Source: Tenrec ecaudatus
Lineage: Eukaryota; Chordata; Mammalia; Afrosoricida; Tenrecidae
Direction of reading: 5' to 3'
Assembly: GCF_050624435.1 (NCBI RefSeq)
Contig: NW_027459442.1
Location: forward strand, 248,001-312,000
DNA length: 64,000 bases
The notes beneath the pieces were generated by a model. That model was not told where the DNA came from. It ran no database searches and was given only the letters and a program-made list of their open reading frames with translations. This document shows, in pieces, positions 21,030 through 33,800 of the stretch. Each line of letters starts with the position of its first letter. Within the stretch, counting starts at the first letter, position 1. A program made the position numbers and the translations under genes.

Positions 21030-22610
21030 CCTAGCCTAAGGCGCGGGCACCCCTAGACTCAGGCTATGGCACCCCTAGGCTTAGGCTAGGGCAATCCTAG
21101 GCTAGACTAAGGCTAGGGCTCCCCTAACCTCAGGCTAAGGCACCCGTAGGCTCAGGCTAGGGCACCCCTAGGCTCAGGCAAGGGCACCCCTAGGATTAGG
21201 CTAGGGCACCCCTAGGCTTAGGCTAGGGCACCTCTAAGCTTAAGCTAGGGCACCCCTAGACGTGGGCTAAGGCTAGGTGTCCCCTAGCCTAAGGCTAGGG
21301 CATCGCTAAGCTTAGGATAGGGCAACCGTAGGCTTAGGCTCGGGCCCCCCACGGCTTAGGCTATGGCTAGGGGACCCCTAGGCTTAGGCTAAGGCACCCC
21401 TAGGCTTAGGCTAGGGAACACCTAGGTTTAGTCTAGGGCACCCCAAGGCTTAGGCTAAAGCTAGGGCTCCCCTAGGTTTAGGCTAGGGCATACCTAGGCT
21501 CTGGCTATGGCACCCCTAGGCTTAGGCTAGGGCTAGGGGACTCCTAGGCTTATGCTAACTCACCCCTAGGCTTAGGCTAGGGCACCCCTAGGCTTAGGCT
21601 AAGGCTAGGGGACCCCTAGGCTTAGGCTAAGGCACCCCTAGGCTTAGGCTAGGGCACCACTTGGCTTAGGCTAGGGTACCCCTAGGCTTAGGCTAAGACT
21701 AGGGGACCCCCAGGCTTAGGCTAAGGCACCCCTAGGCTTAGGCTAGGGAACCCCTAGGCTTAGGCTTAGGCTAGGGGACCCCTAGGCTTAGGCTAAGGCT
21801 AGGGGACCCCTAGGTTTCGGCTAGGGCACCCCTAGGCTTAGGCTAGGGCACCCATAGGCTTAGGCTAGGGCACCCCTACACTTAGGGTGGGGCACCCCTC
21901 GGCTTAGGCTAAGGCTAGGGATCCCCTAGCCTATGGCTAGGGTACCCCTAGGCTGTGGCTAGGGCACCTCTAGACTTAGGCTAGGGCACCCCTAGGCTTA
22001 GGCTAGGGCACACCTAGGCTTAGGCTAAGGCTAGGGCTCCTCTAGCCTAACGCTAGGGCATCCCTATGCTTGGGCTAGGGCACCCCTAGGCTTAGGCTAG
22101 GGCACCCCTAGGCTTAGCCTAGGGCACCCCAAGGCTTTGGCTAAGGCTAGGGCTCCCCTAGCCTAAGGCTAGGGCACCCCTAGGCTGTGGCTAGGGCACC
22201 CCTAGGCTGTGGCTAGGGCACCCCTAGACTTAGGCTAGGGCACCCCTAGGCTTAGGCTAGGGGACCCCTAAGCTTAGGCTAAGGCTAGGGCACCCCTAGG
22301 CTCAGGCTAGGGCACCCCTAGGCTTAGGCTAGGGCACCCCAAGGCTTTGGCTAAGGCTTGGGCTCCCCTAGCCTAAGGATAGGGAACCCCTAGGCTTAGG
22401 CTAGAGCACCCCTAGGCTTAGGGTAGGGCACCCCTAGGCTTAGGATAGGGCACCCCTAGGCTTAGGCTAAGTCTAGGGCTCCAATAGACTAAGGCTAGGG
22501 CACCCCTAGCCTTAGGCTGGGACACCCCTAGGCTTAGGCTAGGGCACCCCTAGGCTTAGGCTAGGGCACCCCTAGGCTTAGGCTTGGGCACCCCTAGGTT
22601 TAGGCTAGGG
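21030..22610 (+). repeat. C-type 2.1-kb repeat, copy 2
   Basis: Repeats copy 1 with AAGGCGCGGG at 21,038, GGCTAGGGCTAGGGG at 21,525, CCCTACACTTAGGG at 21,874 and GGGCTCCAATAG at 22,476. A deletion of ~44 bp and a gain of ~22 bp relative to copy 1 are whole-unit changes. A doubled GGCTGTGGCTAGGGC unit (~22,180-22,215) is specific to this copy. Confidence 0.8.
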
Positions 22611-23510
22611 CGCCCCAAGGCTTAAGCTAAGGCTAGGGCTCCCCTAGCCTAAGGCTATGGCACCCCTAGGCTTAGGCTAGGGCACCCCTAGGCTTAGGCT
22701 AGGACACCCGTAGGCTTAAGCTAGGGCACCCCTAGGCTTAGGCTAGGGCACCCCTAGGCTTAGGCTAAGGCTAGGGCTCCCCTTGCCTAAGGCTAGTGCT
22801 CCCCTAGCCTAAGGCTAGGGCACCCCTAGGCTTATGCTAGGGCAACCCTAGGCTTATGCTAGGGCAACCCTAGGCTTAGGCTAGGGCAACCCTAGGCTTA
22901 GGCTTGGGCACCCCTAGGCTTTGGGTAAGGCACCCCTAGGCTTAGGCTAAGGCTAGGGCTCCACTAGCCTCAGGTTAGGGCACCCCTTAGCTTAGGCTAG
23001 GGCAATCCTAGGCTTAGGCTAAGGCTAGGGCTCCCCTAGACTCAGACTAGGGCACCTCTAGGCTCAGGCTAGGGCACCCCTAGGCTTAGACGAGGGCACC
23101 CCTAGGCTTAGGCTAAGGCTAGGGCTCCCCTAGCCTAAGGCTACGGCACCCTAGGTTCAGGAAAGGTCACACCTAGGCTTAGACTAGGGCACCCATAGGC
23201 TTAGGAAAAGGCTAGGGCTCCCCTAGCCTAAGGCTAGGGCACCCCTAGGCTTAGGCTAGGGCACCCATAGGCTTAGGCTTAGGCACCGCAAGGCATTAGC
23301 TAGGGTTCCCCTTGGCTTAGGCTAAGGCCAAGGCTCCCCTAGCCTCAGGCTACTGCACCCCTAGACTCAGGCTATGACACCCCTAGGCTTAGGCTAGGGC
23401 AATCCTAGGCTTGACTAACGCTAGGGCTCCCCTATCCTCAGGGTAGGGCACCCGTAGGCTCAGGCTAGGGCACCTCTAGGCTCAGGCTAGGGCACCCCTA
23501 GGCTTAGGCT
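22610..23510 (+). repeat. R1b-like segment (as 2,765-3,140 and 53,590-54,120)
   Basis: Starts at GCGCCCCAAGGC, the same unit found at ~2,768 and ~53,591, then runs through CTCAGG units, a GGAAAAGGCTAGGG unit and GGCATTAGCTAGGGTTCC, and on to CTATGACACC and AATCC-type short units. It resembles the tail of R1 copy e more than that of copy b. Confidence 0.65.
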
Positions 23511-24775
23511 AGGGCACCCCTAGGCTTAGGCTAGTGCACCCCTAGGCTTACGCTAGGGCACCCCTAGGCTTAGGCTAGGACACACCTTGGCTTAGGCTAG
23601 GGCACCCCTAGGCTTAGTATAGGGCACCCCTAGGCTTAGGCTAAGGCTAGGGCTCCCCTACGCTTAGGTTAGTGTACCCCGAGGCTTAGGGTAGGTCACC
23701 CCTAGGCTTAGGCTAGGGCATCCCTAGGCTTCGGCTAGGGCACACCTAGGCTTTGGCTAAGGCTAGGGCTCCCCTAGGCTTAGGCTACGGCACCCCTTGG
23801 CTTAGGCTAGGGCACACCTAGGCTTAGGCTAGGGCACCCCTAGGCTTAGGCTAAGGCTAGGGCTCCCTTAGCCATTGCCTAAGGCACCCCTAGGCTTAGG
23901 GTAAGATTAGGGCTCCCCTAGCCTAAGGTTAGGGCACCCCTAGGCTTAGTCTAGGGCACCCCTAGGCTTAGGCTAGGGCACCCCTAGGATTAGGCTTAGG
24001 CTCGGGCTCCTCTAGCCTATGCTAGAGCTCCCCTAGCCTAAGGCTAGGGCACCCCTAGTCTTAGGCTAGGGCAACCCTAATCTTAGGCTAGGGCAACCCT
24101 AGCCTTAGTGTAGGGCACCCCTAGGCTTAGGACAGGGCACCCCTAGGTTTTGGCTAAGGCTAGGGCTCCACTAGCCTCAGGTTAGGGCACCCTTAGACTC
24201 AGGTTAGGGCACCACTAAGCTTAGGCTAGGGCAATCCTAGGCTTAGGATAAGGCTAGGGCTCCCCTAGCCTCAGAGTAGGGCACCCCTAGGCTCAGGCTA
24301 CGGCACCCTTAGGCTTAGACTAGGGCACCCCTAGGCTTAGTCTAAGGCTATGTCTTCCCTAACCTAAGGCTACGGCACCCCTAGGCTTAGACTAGGGCAC
24401 CCATAGGCTTAGATAAAGGCTAGGGCTCCCCTAGCCTAAGGCTAGGGCACCCCTAAGCTTAGGCTAGGGCACCCCTAGGCTTAGGCTTGGGCACTCCTAG
24501 GGTTTAGCTAGCATTCCCCTAGGCTTAGGCTAAGGCTAAGGCTCCCCTAGCCTCAGGCGAGTGCACCCGTAGACTCAGGCTATGACACCCCTAGGCTTAG
24601 GCTATGGCAATCCTAGGCTAGACTAACGCTAGGGCTCCCCTATCCTCAGGCTACGGCACCCGTAGTCTCAGGCTAGGGCACCCCTAGGCTCAGGCTAGGG
24701 CACCCCTATGCTTAGGCAAGGGCACCCCTAGGCTTAGGCTAAGGCTAGGGCTCCCCTAGTCTAAGGCTTGAGCAC
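23510..24775 (+). repeat. B-HOR-like segment (as 6,150-7,700)
   Basis: Follows the middle of B-HOR at an offset of about 17,374 bp: CTAGGACACACCTTGG at 23,575 matches 6,201, GTACCCCGAGGCTTAGGGTAGGTC matches ~6,300 by position, and CCTATGCTAGAGCTCCCC matches the unit at ~6,946. More diverged than B-HOR copies 1 and 2 are from each other. Confidence 0.7.
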
Positions 24776-25330
24776 CCCTAAGCTTAGGCTAGGGCACCCC
24801 TAGGCTTAGGTTAAGGCTAGGGCTCCCCTAGCCTAAGGCTAGGGCACCCCTAGGCTTAGGCTAGGGCACCACTAGGCTTAGACTTAGGCTAGGGCTCCCC
24901 TAGGCTTAGGCTAGGGTACCCCTAGGCTTAGCTGGGCACCCTTAGGCTTAGGCTACGGCACCCCTAGGCTTAGCTAGGGCACCCTTAGGCTTAGGCTACG
25001 GCAACCCTAGGCTTAGGCTAGGGCATCCCTAGGCTTAGGCTAAGGCTACGGCTCCCCTAGCCACAGGCTAGGGCACCCCTAGACTCATGCTATGGCACCC
25101 CTAGGTTTAGGCTAGGGCAATCCTAGGCTACACTAAGGCTAGGGCTCCCCTAGCCTCAGGCTAGGGCACCTGTAGGCTCATGCTAGGGCACCCCTAGGCT
25201 CAGGCTAGGGCACCCCTAGACTTAGGCTAGGGCACCCGTAGGCTTAGGGTAGGGCACCCCAAGGCTTAGGCTAAGGCTAGGGCTCCCATAGCCTAAGGCT
25301 AGAGCACGCCTAGGCTTAGGCTAGGGCACC
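24776..25330 (+). repeat. Mosaic with CCACAGG / ACTCATGC units
   Basis: Marked by AGCCACAGGCTAGGG followed by GACTCATGCTATGG (~25,060-25,100). The same pair recurs at ~27,375, ~27,850, ~49,798 and ~54,483, where flanks are similar too. No non-satellite sequence. Confidence 0.6.
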
Positions 25331-26935
25331 CCTAGGCTTAGGCTAAGGCTAGGGCTCCCCTAGCCTAAGGCTAGGGCACCCCTAGGCTAAGCCTAGGGCA
25401 TCCCTAGGCTTAGGCTAGGGCACCCCTAGGCTTAGGCTAAGGCTAGGGCTCCCCTAGCCTAAGGGGCGGGCACCCCTAGACTCAGGTTATGGCACCCCTA
25501 GGCTTAGGCTAGGGCAATCCTAGGCTAGACTAAGGCGAGGGCTCCCCTAGCCTCAGGCTAGGGCACCCGTAGGCTCAGGCTAGGGCACCCCTAGGCTCAA
25601 GCAAGGGCACCCCTAGGCTTAGGCTAGGGCACCCTAAGCTTAGGCTAGGGCACCCCTAGACGTAGGCTAAGGCTAGGGGTCCCCTAGCCTAAGGCTAGGG
25701 CATCACTAGGCTTAGGCTAGGGCAACCGTAGGCTTAGGCTCGGGCACCCCAAGGCTTAGACTATGGCTAGGGGACCCCTAGGCTTAGGCTAGGGCATCCC
25801 TAGGCTCTGGCTATGGCACCCCTAGGCTTAGGCTAGGGCTAGGGGACCCCTAGGCTTAGGCTAAGGCACCCCTCGGCTTAGGCTAGGGCACCCCTAGGCT
25901 TGGGCTAGGGCACCACTAGGCTTAGGCTAGCGCACCCCTAGGCTTAGGCTAAGGCTAGGGGACCCCTAGGCTTAGGCTAAGGAACCCCTAGGCTTAAGCT
26001 AGGGCACCACTTGGCTTAGGCTAGTGTACGTCTAGGCTTAGGCTAAGGTTAGGGGACCCCTAGGTTTAGGCTAGGGCACCCCAAATCTTAGGCTAGGGCA
26101 CCCCTAGGGTTAGGCTTGGGCACGCCTACACTTAGGGTGGGGCACCCCTAGGCTTAGGCTAAGGATAGGGCTCCCCTAGCCTAAAGCTAGGGTACCCCTA
26201 GCCTTTGGCTACGGCACCCCTAGACTTAGGCTAGTGCACCCCTAGGCTTAGGCTAGGGCACCCCTAGGCTTAGGCTAAGGCTAGGGCTCCTCTAGCCTAA
26301 CGCTAGGGCATCCCTAGGCTTGGGCTAGGGAACCCCTAGGCTTAGGATAGGGCACCCCTAGGCTTAGGCTAGGGCACCCCAAGGCTTTGGCTAAGGCTAG
26401 GGCTCCCCTAGCCCAAGGCTAGGGCACCCCTAGGCTTAGGCTAGAGCACCCATAGGCTTAGGGTTGGGCACCCCTACGCTTAGGATAGTTCACCCCTAGG
26501 CTTAGGATAGGGCACCCCTAGGCTTAGGATAGGGCACCCAGGCTTAGGCTAAGGCTAGGGCTCCACTAGACTAAGGCTAGGACACCGCTAGCCTTAGGCT
26601 GGGACAACCCTAGGCTTAGGCTAGGACACCCCTAGGCTTAGGGTAGGGCACCCCTAGGCTTAGGCTAGGGCACCCATAGGTTTAGGCTAGGGCGCCCCAA
26701 GGCTTAGGCTAAGGCTAGGGCTCCCCTAGCCTAAGGCTATGGCAACCCTAGGCTTAGGCTAGGGCACCCCTAGGCTTAGGCTAGGACACCCGTAGGCTTA
26801 TGCTAGGGCACCCCTTGGCTTAGGCTACGGCACCCCTAGGCTTAGGCTAAGTCTAGGGCTCCCCTAGCCTAAAGCTAGTGCTCCCCTAGCCTAAGGCTAG
26901 GGCACCCCTAGGCTTATGCTAGGGCAACCCTATGC
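25330..26935 (+). repeat. R1-like copy (rearranged)
   Basis: Carries R1-end landmarks (CTAAGCCTAGGGCATCC at ~25,386, CGGGCACCCCTAGACTCAGG, AGACGTAGG), the unit start GGCTAGGGCTAGGGG at 25,831, then R1-start landmarks to GATAGTTCACCCC (~26,484) and GCGCCCCAAGGC (~26,692). Between 25,831 and ~26,050 it jumps ahead, so it lacks part of the AGGGGACCCC cluster. Confidence 0.72.
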
Positions 26936-28600
26936 TTAGGCTATGACACCCCTAGGCTTAGGCTAGGGAAATCCTAGGCTAGATTAACGCTATGGCTCCC
27001 CTATCCTCAGGTTAGGGCACCCGTAGGCTCAGGCTAGGGCACCTCTAGGCTCAGGCTAGGGCACCCCTAGGCTTAGGCTAGGGCACCCCTAGGCTTAGGC
27101 TAAGGCTTGGGCTCCCCTAGCCTAAGGCTAGAGCACCCCTAGGCTTAGGCTAGGGCACCCATAGGCTTAGGCTAGGGCACCCCTAGGCTTAGACTTAGGC
27201 TAGGGCTCCCCTAGGCTTAGGCTAGGGCGCCGCTAGCCTTAGGCTAGGGCACCCCTAGGCTTAGGCTAGCGTACCCCTAGACTTAGGCTAGGGCACCCCT
27301 AAGCTTAGGCTAGGGCAACCCAAGGCTTAGGCTAGGGCACCCCTAGGCTTAGTCTAAGGCTACGGTTCCCCTAGCCACAGGCTAGGGCAACCCTACTCAA
27401 TCTATGGCACCCATAGTCTTAGGCTAGGGCAATCCTAGGCTAGACTAAGGCTAAGGCTCCCCTAGCCTCAGGCTAGGGCACCTATAGGCTCAGGCTAGGG
27501 CACCCCTAGGCTCAGGCTAGGGCACCCCTAGGCTCAGGCTAGGGCACCCCTAGGCTTAGGCTAGGGCACCCCTTGGCTTAGGCTAGGGCACCACTAGGCT
27601 TAGACTTAGGCTAAGGCTCCCCTAGGCTAAGGCTTGGGCACCCCTAGGCTTAGCTAGGGCACCCTTAGGCTTAGGCTAGGGCACCCCTAGGCTTAGGCTA
27701 GGGCACCCCAAGACTTAGGCTAGGGCACCCCTAAGCTTAGGATGGAGCACCCCAAGGCTTAGGCTAGGGCACACCTAGGCGTAGGCTACGGCACCCCTAG
27801 GCTTAGGCTAGGGCACCCCTAGGCTTAGGCTAAGGCTACAGCTCCCCTAGCCACAGGCTAGTGCACCCATAGACTCATGCTATGGCACCCCTAGGCTTTG
27901 GCTAGGGCAATCCTAGGCTAGACTAAGGCTAGGGCTCCCCTAGCCTCAGGCTAGGGCACCTGTAGGCTCAGGCTAGGGCACCCCTAGGCTCAGGCTAGGG
28001 CACCCCTAGGCTTAGGCTAGGGCACCCCTAGGCTTAGGCTAAAGCTTGGGCTCCCCTAGCCTCAGGCTAGGGCACACCGAGGCTTAGGCTAGGGCACCCG
28101 TAGGCTTAGGCTAGGGCACCCCAAGGCTTAGGCTAAGGCTAGGGCTCCCCTAGCCTAAGGTTAGAGCACCCCTAGGCTTAGCCTAGGGCTCCCCTAGGCT
28201 AAGGCTAGAGGACCCCAAGGCTTAGGCTAAAGCTAGGGCTCCCCTAGGCTAAGGCTAGGGCACCCGTAGGCTTAGGCTAGGGCAACTCTAGGCTTAGACT
28301 AGGGCACCCCTAGGCTTTGGGTAGGGTTCCCCTAGGCTTAGGCTAGGGCACCCCTTGGCTTAGGCTAGGGCACCCCTAGGCAAAGGCTAAGGCTAGGGCT
28401 CCATTAGCCTAAGGCTAGGGCACCCCTAGGGTTAGGCTAGGGCACCCCTAGGCTTAGGCTAGGACACCCCTAGGCTTAGGGTAAGGCTAGTGCTCCCTAG
28501 CCTAATGCTAGGCCTCCCCTAGGCTTAGGCTATGGCACCCCTAGGCTTAGGCTAGGGCACGCCTAGGCTTAGGCCAGGGCACCCCTAGGCTTAGGCTAGG
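26936..28600 (+). repeat. Mosaic segment resembling 54,060-55,600
   Basis: Shares rare units with the region about 27.1 kb downstream: GGCGCCGCTAG at 27,226 and 54,335, CTAGCGTACCCCTAG at ~27,268 and ~54,374, the CCACAGG/ACTCA pair, and AGACTTAGGCTAGGGCTCC. The two regions differ by several whole-unit gains and losses. It also contains CTCAGG clusters, each after an AATCCTAGGCTAGACTAAGG unit. Confidence 0.65.
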
Positions 28601-29030
28601 GAACCCCTAGGCTTAGGCTAGGGCACCCCTAGGCTTAGGCTAGGACACACCTGGCTTACGCTAGGGCACCCCTAGACTTAGGCTAGGGCACCCCTAGGCT
28701 TAGGCTAAGGCTAGGGCTCCCCTACGCTTAGGTTAGGGTACCCCAAGGCTTAGGGTAGGTCACCCCTAGGCTTAGGCTAGGGCACCCCTAGGCTTAGGCT
28801 AGGGCACCCCTAGGCTTAGGCTAGTGCACCCCTAGGCTTAGGCTAGGGCACCCCTAGGCTTAGGCTAGGACACACCTGGCTTACGCTAGGGCACCCTTAG
28901 ACTTAGGCTAGGTCACCCCTAGGCTTAGGCTAAGGCTAGGGCTCCCCTACGCTTAGGTTAGTGTACCCCAAGGCTTACGGTAGGTCACCCCTAGGCTTAG
29001 GATAGGGCACCCCTAGGCTTAGGCTAGGGC
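28600..29030 (+). repeat. 225-bp local tandem duplication
   Basis: GGACACACCTGGCTTACGC occurs at 28,643 and 28,868, 225 bp apart. In both copies it is followed by CTAGACTTAGG, an A' unit, CTCCCCTACGCTTAGG, GTACCCCAAGGC and GGTAGGTCACCCC. The loss of one base in CCTGG (CCTTGG elsewhere) and TTACGC are shared only by these two, so the duplication is local. Confidence 0.8.
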
Positions 29031-30876
29031 ACACCTAGGCTTAGGCTAAGGCTAGGGCTCCACTAGGCTTAGGCTAGGGCACCCCTTGGCGTAGGCTAGG
29101 GCACACCTAGGCTTAGGCTAAGGCACCCCTTGGCTTAGGCTAAGGCACCCCTAGGCTTAGGCTAGGGCACCCCTAGGCTTAGGCTAAGCCTAGGGCTCCC
29201 CTAACCTAAGGCTAGGGCACCCCTAGGCTTAGGCTAAGGCACAGCTAGGCTTAGGCTAAGGCTACGGCTCCATAGCCTCAGGCTAGGGCACCCCTTGACT
29301 CAGGATATGGCACCCCTTGGCTTAGGCTAGGGCAATCATAGGCCAGACTAAGGAAAGGGCACCTGTAGGCTCATGCTATGGCACCCCTAGGCTTAGGCTA
29401 GGGCAATCCTAGGCTAGACTAAGGCTAGGGCTCCCCTAGCCTCAGGCTAGGGCACCTGTAGGCTCAGGCTAGGGCACCCCTAGGCTCAGGCTAGGGCACC
29501 CCTAGGCTTAGGCTAGGGCACCCCTAGGCTTAGGCTAAAGCTAGGGCTCCCCTAGCCTCAGGCTAGGGCACCCCTAGGCTTAGGCTAGGGCACCCGTAGG
29601 CATAGGCTAAGGCTAGGGCTCCCCTAGCCTAAGGCTAGAGTACCCCTAGGCTTAGGCTAGGGCACCCCTAGGCTTAGGCTAGGACACCCCAAGGCTTAGG
29701 CTAAAGCTAGGGCTCCCCTAGCCTAAGGCTAGGGCACCCGTAGGCTTAGGCTAAGGCTAGTGCTCCCTAGCCTAAGGCTAGGCCTCCCCTAGGCTTAGGC
29801 TAGGGCACCCCTAGGCTTAGGCTAGGGCACGCCTAGGCTTAGGCTAGGGCACCCCTAGGCTTAGGCTAGGGCACCCCTAGACTTCGGCTAGTGCACCCCT
29901 AGGCTTAGGCTAGGGCACCCCTAGGCTTAGGCTAGGACACACCTTGGCTTAGGCTAGGGCACCCCTAGACTTAGGCTAGGGCACCCCTAGGCTTAGGCTA
30001 AGGCTAGGGCTCCCCTACGCTTAGGTTAGGGTACCCCAAGGCTTAGGGTAGGTCACCCTTAGGCTTGGGATAGGGCACCCCTAGGCTTAGGCTAGGGCAC
30101 ACCTAGACTCATGATATGGCACCCCTAGTCTTAGGCTCGTCAATCCTAGGCTAGACTAAGGCTAGGGTTCCCCTAGCCTCAGGCTAGGGCACCTGTAAGC
30201 TCAGGCTAGGACACCCCAAGGCTCAGGCTAGGGCACCCCTAGGCTTAGGCTAGGGCACTCCTAGGCTTAGGCTAAAGCTAGGGCTCCCCTAGCCTCAGGC
30301 TAGGGCACCCCTAAGCTTAGGATAAGGCACCCCTAGCCTAAGGCTAGAGCACCCCTAGGCTTAGGCTGGGCACCCCTAGGCTTAGGCTAGGGCACAACTA
30401 GGATTAGGCTAAATTAGGGCTACCCTAGCCTAAGGCTAGGGCACCCGTAGGCTTAGGCTAGGCTACCCCTAGGCTTAGGTTAGGGCAGCCCCAGGCTTAG
30501 GCTAGGATACCCCTAGGCTTAGCGTAGGGCACCCCTAGGCTAAGGCTAAGGCTAGGGCTTCTCTAGCCTAAGGCTAGGGCACCCCTAGGCTTAGGTTAGG
30601 GCACGCCTAGGCTTAGGCTTGTAAACCCCTAGGTTAGGCTAGGGCACCCCTAGACTTAGGCTAGGGCACCCCTAGGCTAAGGCTAAGGCTAGGGCTTCTC
30701 TAACCTAAGGCTAGGGCACCCGTAGGCTTAGGCTAGGGCTCCCCTAGGCTTAGGCTAGGGCACCCCTTGGCGTAGGCTAGGGCATACCTAGGCTTAGGCT
30801 AGGGCACCCCTAGGCTTAGGCTAAGGCTTGGGCTCCCCTAGGCTTAGGCAAGGGCACCCCTTGGCTTAGGCTAAGG
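29031..30876 (+). repeat. Mosaic segment resembling 55,900-57,070
   Basis: Contains a CACAGCTAGG block (29,240) followed by CTCCATAGCCTCAGG and GACTAAGGAAAGGGC, then CTAGGCCTCCCC (~29,775), GGACACACCTTGG (~29,935) and GGTAGGTCACCC (~30,048). The same components in similar order occur at 56.2-57.2 kb. Units TCTCTAGCCTAAGG near 30,560 and 30,695 form a short local repeat, also found at 41.0-41.2 and 45.5-45.6 kb. Confidence 0.6.
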
Positions 30877-33800
30877 CACCCCTAGGCTTAGGCTAGGGCA
30901 CCCCTAGGCTTAGGCTAAGGCTATGGCTACCCTAACCTAAGGCTAGGGCACCCCTAGGCTTAGGCTAGGGCACCCCTAGGCTTAGGCTAGCGCACAGCTA
31001 GGCTTAGGCTAACGCTACGGCTCCATAGCCTCAGGCTAGGGCACCCCTTGACTCAGGATATGGCACCCCTAGACTTAGGCTAGGGCAATCCTAGGCTAGA
31101 CTAAGGAAAGGGCACCTGTAGGCTCAGGCTAGGGCACTCCTAGGTTCAGGCTAGGGCACCCCTAGGCTTAGGCTAGGGCACCCCAGTGCTTAGGCTAAAG
31201 CTAGGGCTCCCCTAGCCGCAGGTTAGGGCACCCCTAGGCTTAGGCTAGGGCGCCCCTAGGCTTAGGCTAAGGCTAGGGTTCCCCTACCCTAAGGCTAGAG
31301 CACCCCTAGGCTTAGGCTAGGGCACCCCTAGGCTTAGGCTAGGGTACCCCTAGGCTTAGGCTAAGGCTAGGGTTCCTGTGGCCTAAGGCTAGGGCACCCC
31401 TAGACTTAGGTTAGGGCACCCCTAGGCTTAGGCTAGGGCACCCTTAGGCTTTGGCTAGGGCAACCCTAGGCTTAGGCTAGGGCACCCATAGGATTAGGCT
31501 AAGGCTAAGGCTCCCCAACCCTAAGGCTAGGGCACCCCTAGGCTCAGGCTAGGGCATCCCTAGGCTCAGGCTAGGGCACCCCTAGGTTTAGGCTAGGGCA
31601 CCCCTAGTCTTAGGCTAAAGCTAGGGCTCCCCTAGCCTCAGGCTAGGGCACCTTTAGGCTTAGGCTAGGGCACCCCTAGCCTCAGGCTAGGGCACCTGTA
31701 GGCTCAGGCTAGGGCACCCCTAGGCTCAGGCTAGGGCACCCCTAGGCTTAGGCTAGGGCACCCCTAGGCATAGGCTAGGGCAACCCTAGCCTTAGGCTAA
31801 GGCTAGGGCTCCCCTAGGCTTAGGCTAGGGCACCCCTTGGCTTAGGTTAGGACACACCTAGGCTTAGGCTAGGGCACCCCTAGGCTTAGGCTAAGGCTAG
31901 TGCTCCCCTAGGCTTAGGCTAGGGCACTCCTTGGCTTAGGCTAGGGCACACCTAGGCTTAGGCTAGGGCACCCCTAGGCTTAGGCTAAGGCTAGGGCATC
32001 CCTAGCCTAACGCTAGAGCACCCCTTGGCTTGGGCTAGGGTACCCCGAGGCTTAGGCGAGGGCACCCCTAGGCTTAGGCTATGGCACCCCTAGGCTTAGG
32101 CTAAGGCACCCATAGGCTTAGGTTAGGCCACCCCTAGGCTTAGGCTAGGGCAGCCCTAGGCTTAGGCTAAGGCTAGGGCACCCCTAGGCTTAGGCTACGG
32201 CAATCCTAGGCTAGACTAAGGAAAGGGGACCTGTAGGCTCAGGCTAGGGCACCCCTAGGCTCAGGCTAGGGCACCCCTCGGCTTAGGCTAGGGTACCCCA
32301 AGGCTAAAGCTAAAGCTAGGGCTCCCCTAGGCTCAGGTTAGGGCACCCCTAGCCTTAGGCTAGGGCACCCCTAGGCTTACGCTAAGGCTAGGGTTCCCCT
32401 AGCCTAAGGCTAGAACACCCCTAGGCTTAGGCTAGGGCACCCCTAGTCTTAGGCTAAGGTACCCCTAGGCTTAGGCTAAGGCTAGTGCTCCCCTAGCCTA
32501 AGGCTAGGGCACCCCTAGGCTTAGGCTATGGTACCCCTAGGTTTAGGCTAAGGCTAGGGCTCCCCTAGACTAAGGCTAGGGCACCCCTAGGCTTAGGCTA
32601 GGGCACCCCTAGGCTTAGGCTAGGGCACACCTAGGCTTAGGCTAAGGCTAGGGCTCCCCTAGTATAAGGATAGGGCACCCCTAAGCTTAGGCTAGGGAAC
32701 CCTGAGGCTTAGGCGAGGGCACCCCTAGGCTTAGGCTAGGGCACCCCTAGGCTTAGGCTAGGGTAATCCTAGGCTTAGGCTAAGGCTAGGGCTCCCCTAG
32801 CCTCATGCTAGGGCACCCCTAGGCTGAGGCTAGGGCACCACTAGGCTTAGGCTAAGGCTAGGGCTCCCCTAGCCTAAGGCTAGGGCACCCCAAGGCTTAG
32901 GCTAGGGTACCGCTGGGCTTAGGCTAGGGCACCCCTAGGCTTAAACTAGGGCACCCCTAGACTTAGGCTAAGGCTACGGCTCCCCTAGGCTAAGGCTAGG
33001 CCACCCCGAGACTCAGGCTATGGCACCCCTAGGCTTAGGATAGGGCAATCCTAGGCTAGACTCAGGCTAGGACTCCCTTAGCCTCAGGCTAGGGCACCCG
33101 TAGGCTCAGGCTAGGGCACCCCTAGGCTCAGGCTAGTGCATCCCTAGGCTTAGGCTAAGGCTAGGGCTCCCCATGGCTTGGGCTAGGGCACCCCGAGGCT
33201 TAGGCGAGGGCACCCCTAGGCTTAGGCTAGGGCACACCTAGGCTTAAGCTAAGGCTAGGGCTCCCCTAGCCTTAGGCTAGGGCACCCCGAGGCTTAGGGT
33301 AAGATTAGGGCTCCCCTAGCCTAAGGTTAGGGCACACCTAGACTTAATCTAGGGCACCCCTAGGCTTAGGCTATGGCACCCCTAGGCTTAGGCTATGGCA
33401 CGCCTAGGCTTAGGCTAGGGCACCCCTAGGCTTAGGCTAGGGCACCCCTAGGCTTAGGCTAGGGCACCCCTAGGCTTAGGCTAAGGCTAGGGCTCCACTA
33501 ACCTAAGGCTAGGGCACCGCTAGGCTTAGGCTAGGGCAATCCTAGGCTAGAGTAAGGAAAGGGCACCTGTGTGCTCAGGCTAGGGCACCCCTAGTCTTAG
33601 GCTAGGGCACACCAAGGCTTAGGCTAAACCTAGGGCTCCCCTAGGCTCAGGTTAGGGCACCCCAAGGCTTAGGCTAGGGCACCCCTAGGCTTAGGCTAAG
33701 GGTAGAGTTCCCCTAGACTAAGGCTAGAGCACCCCTAGGCTTAGGCTAGGGCACCCCTAGGCTTAGGCTAGGGTACCCTTAGGCTTAGGCTAAGGCTAGG

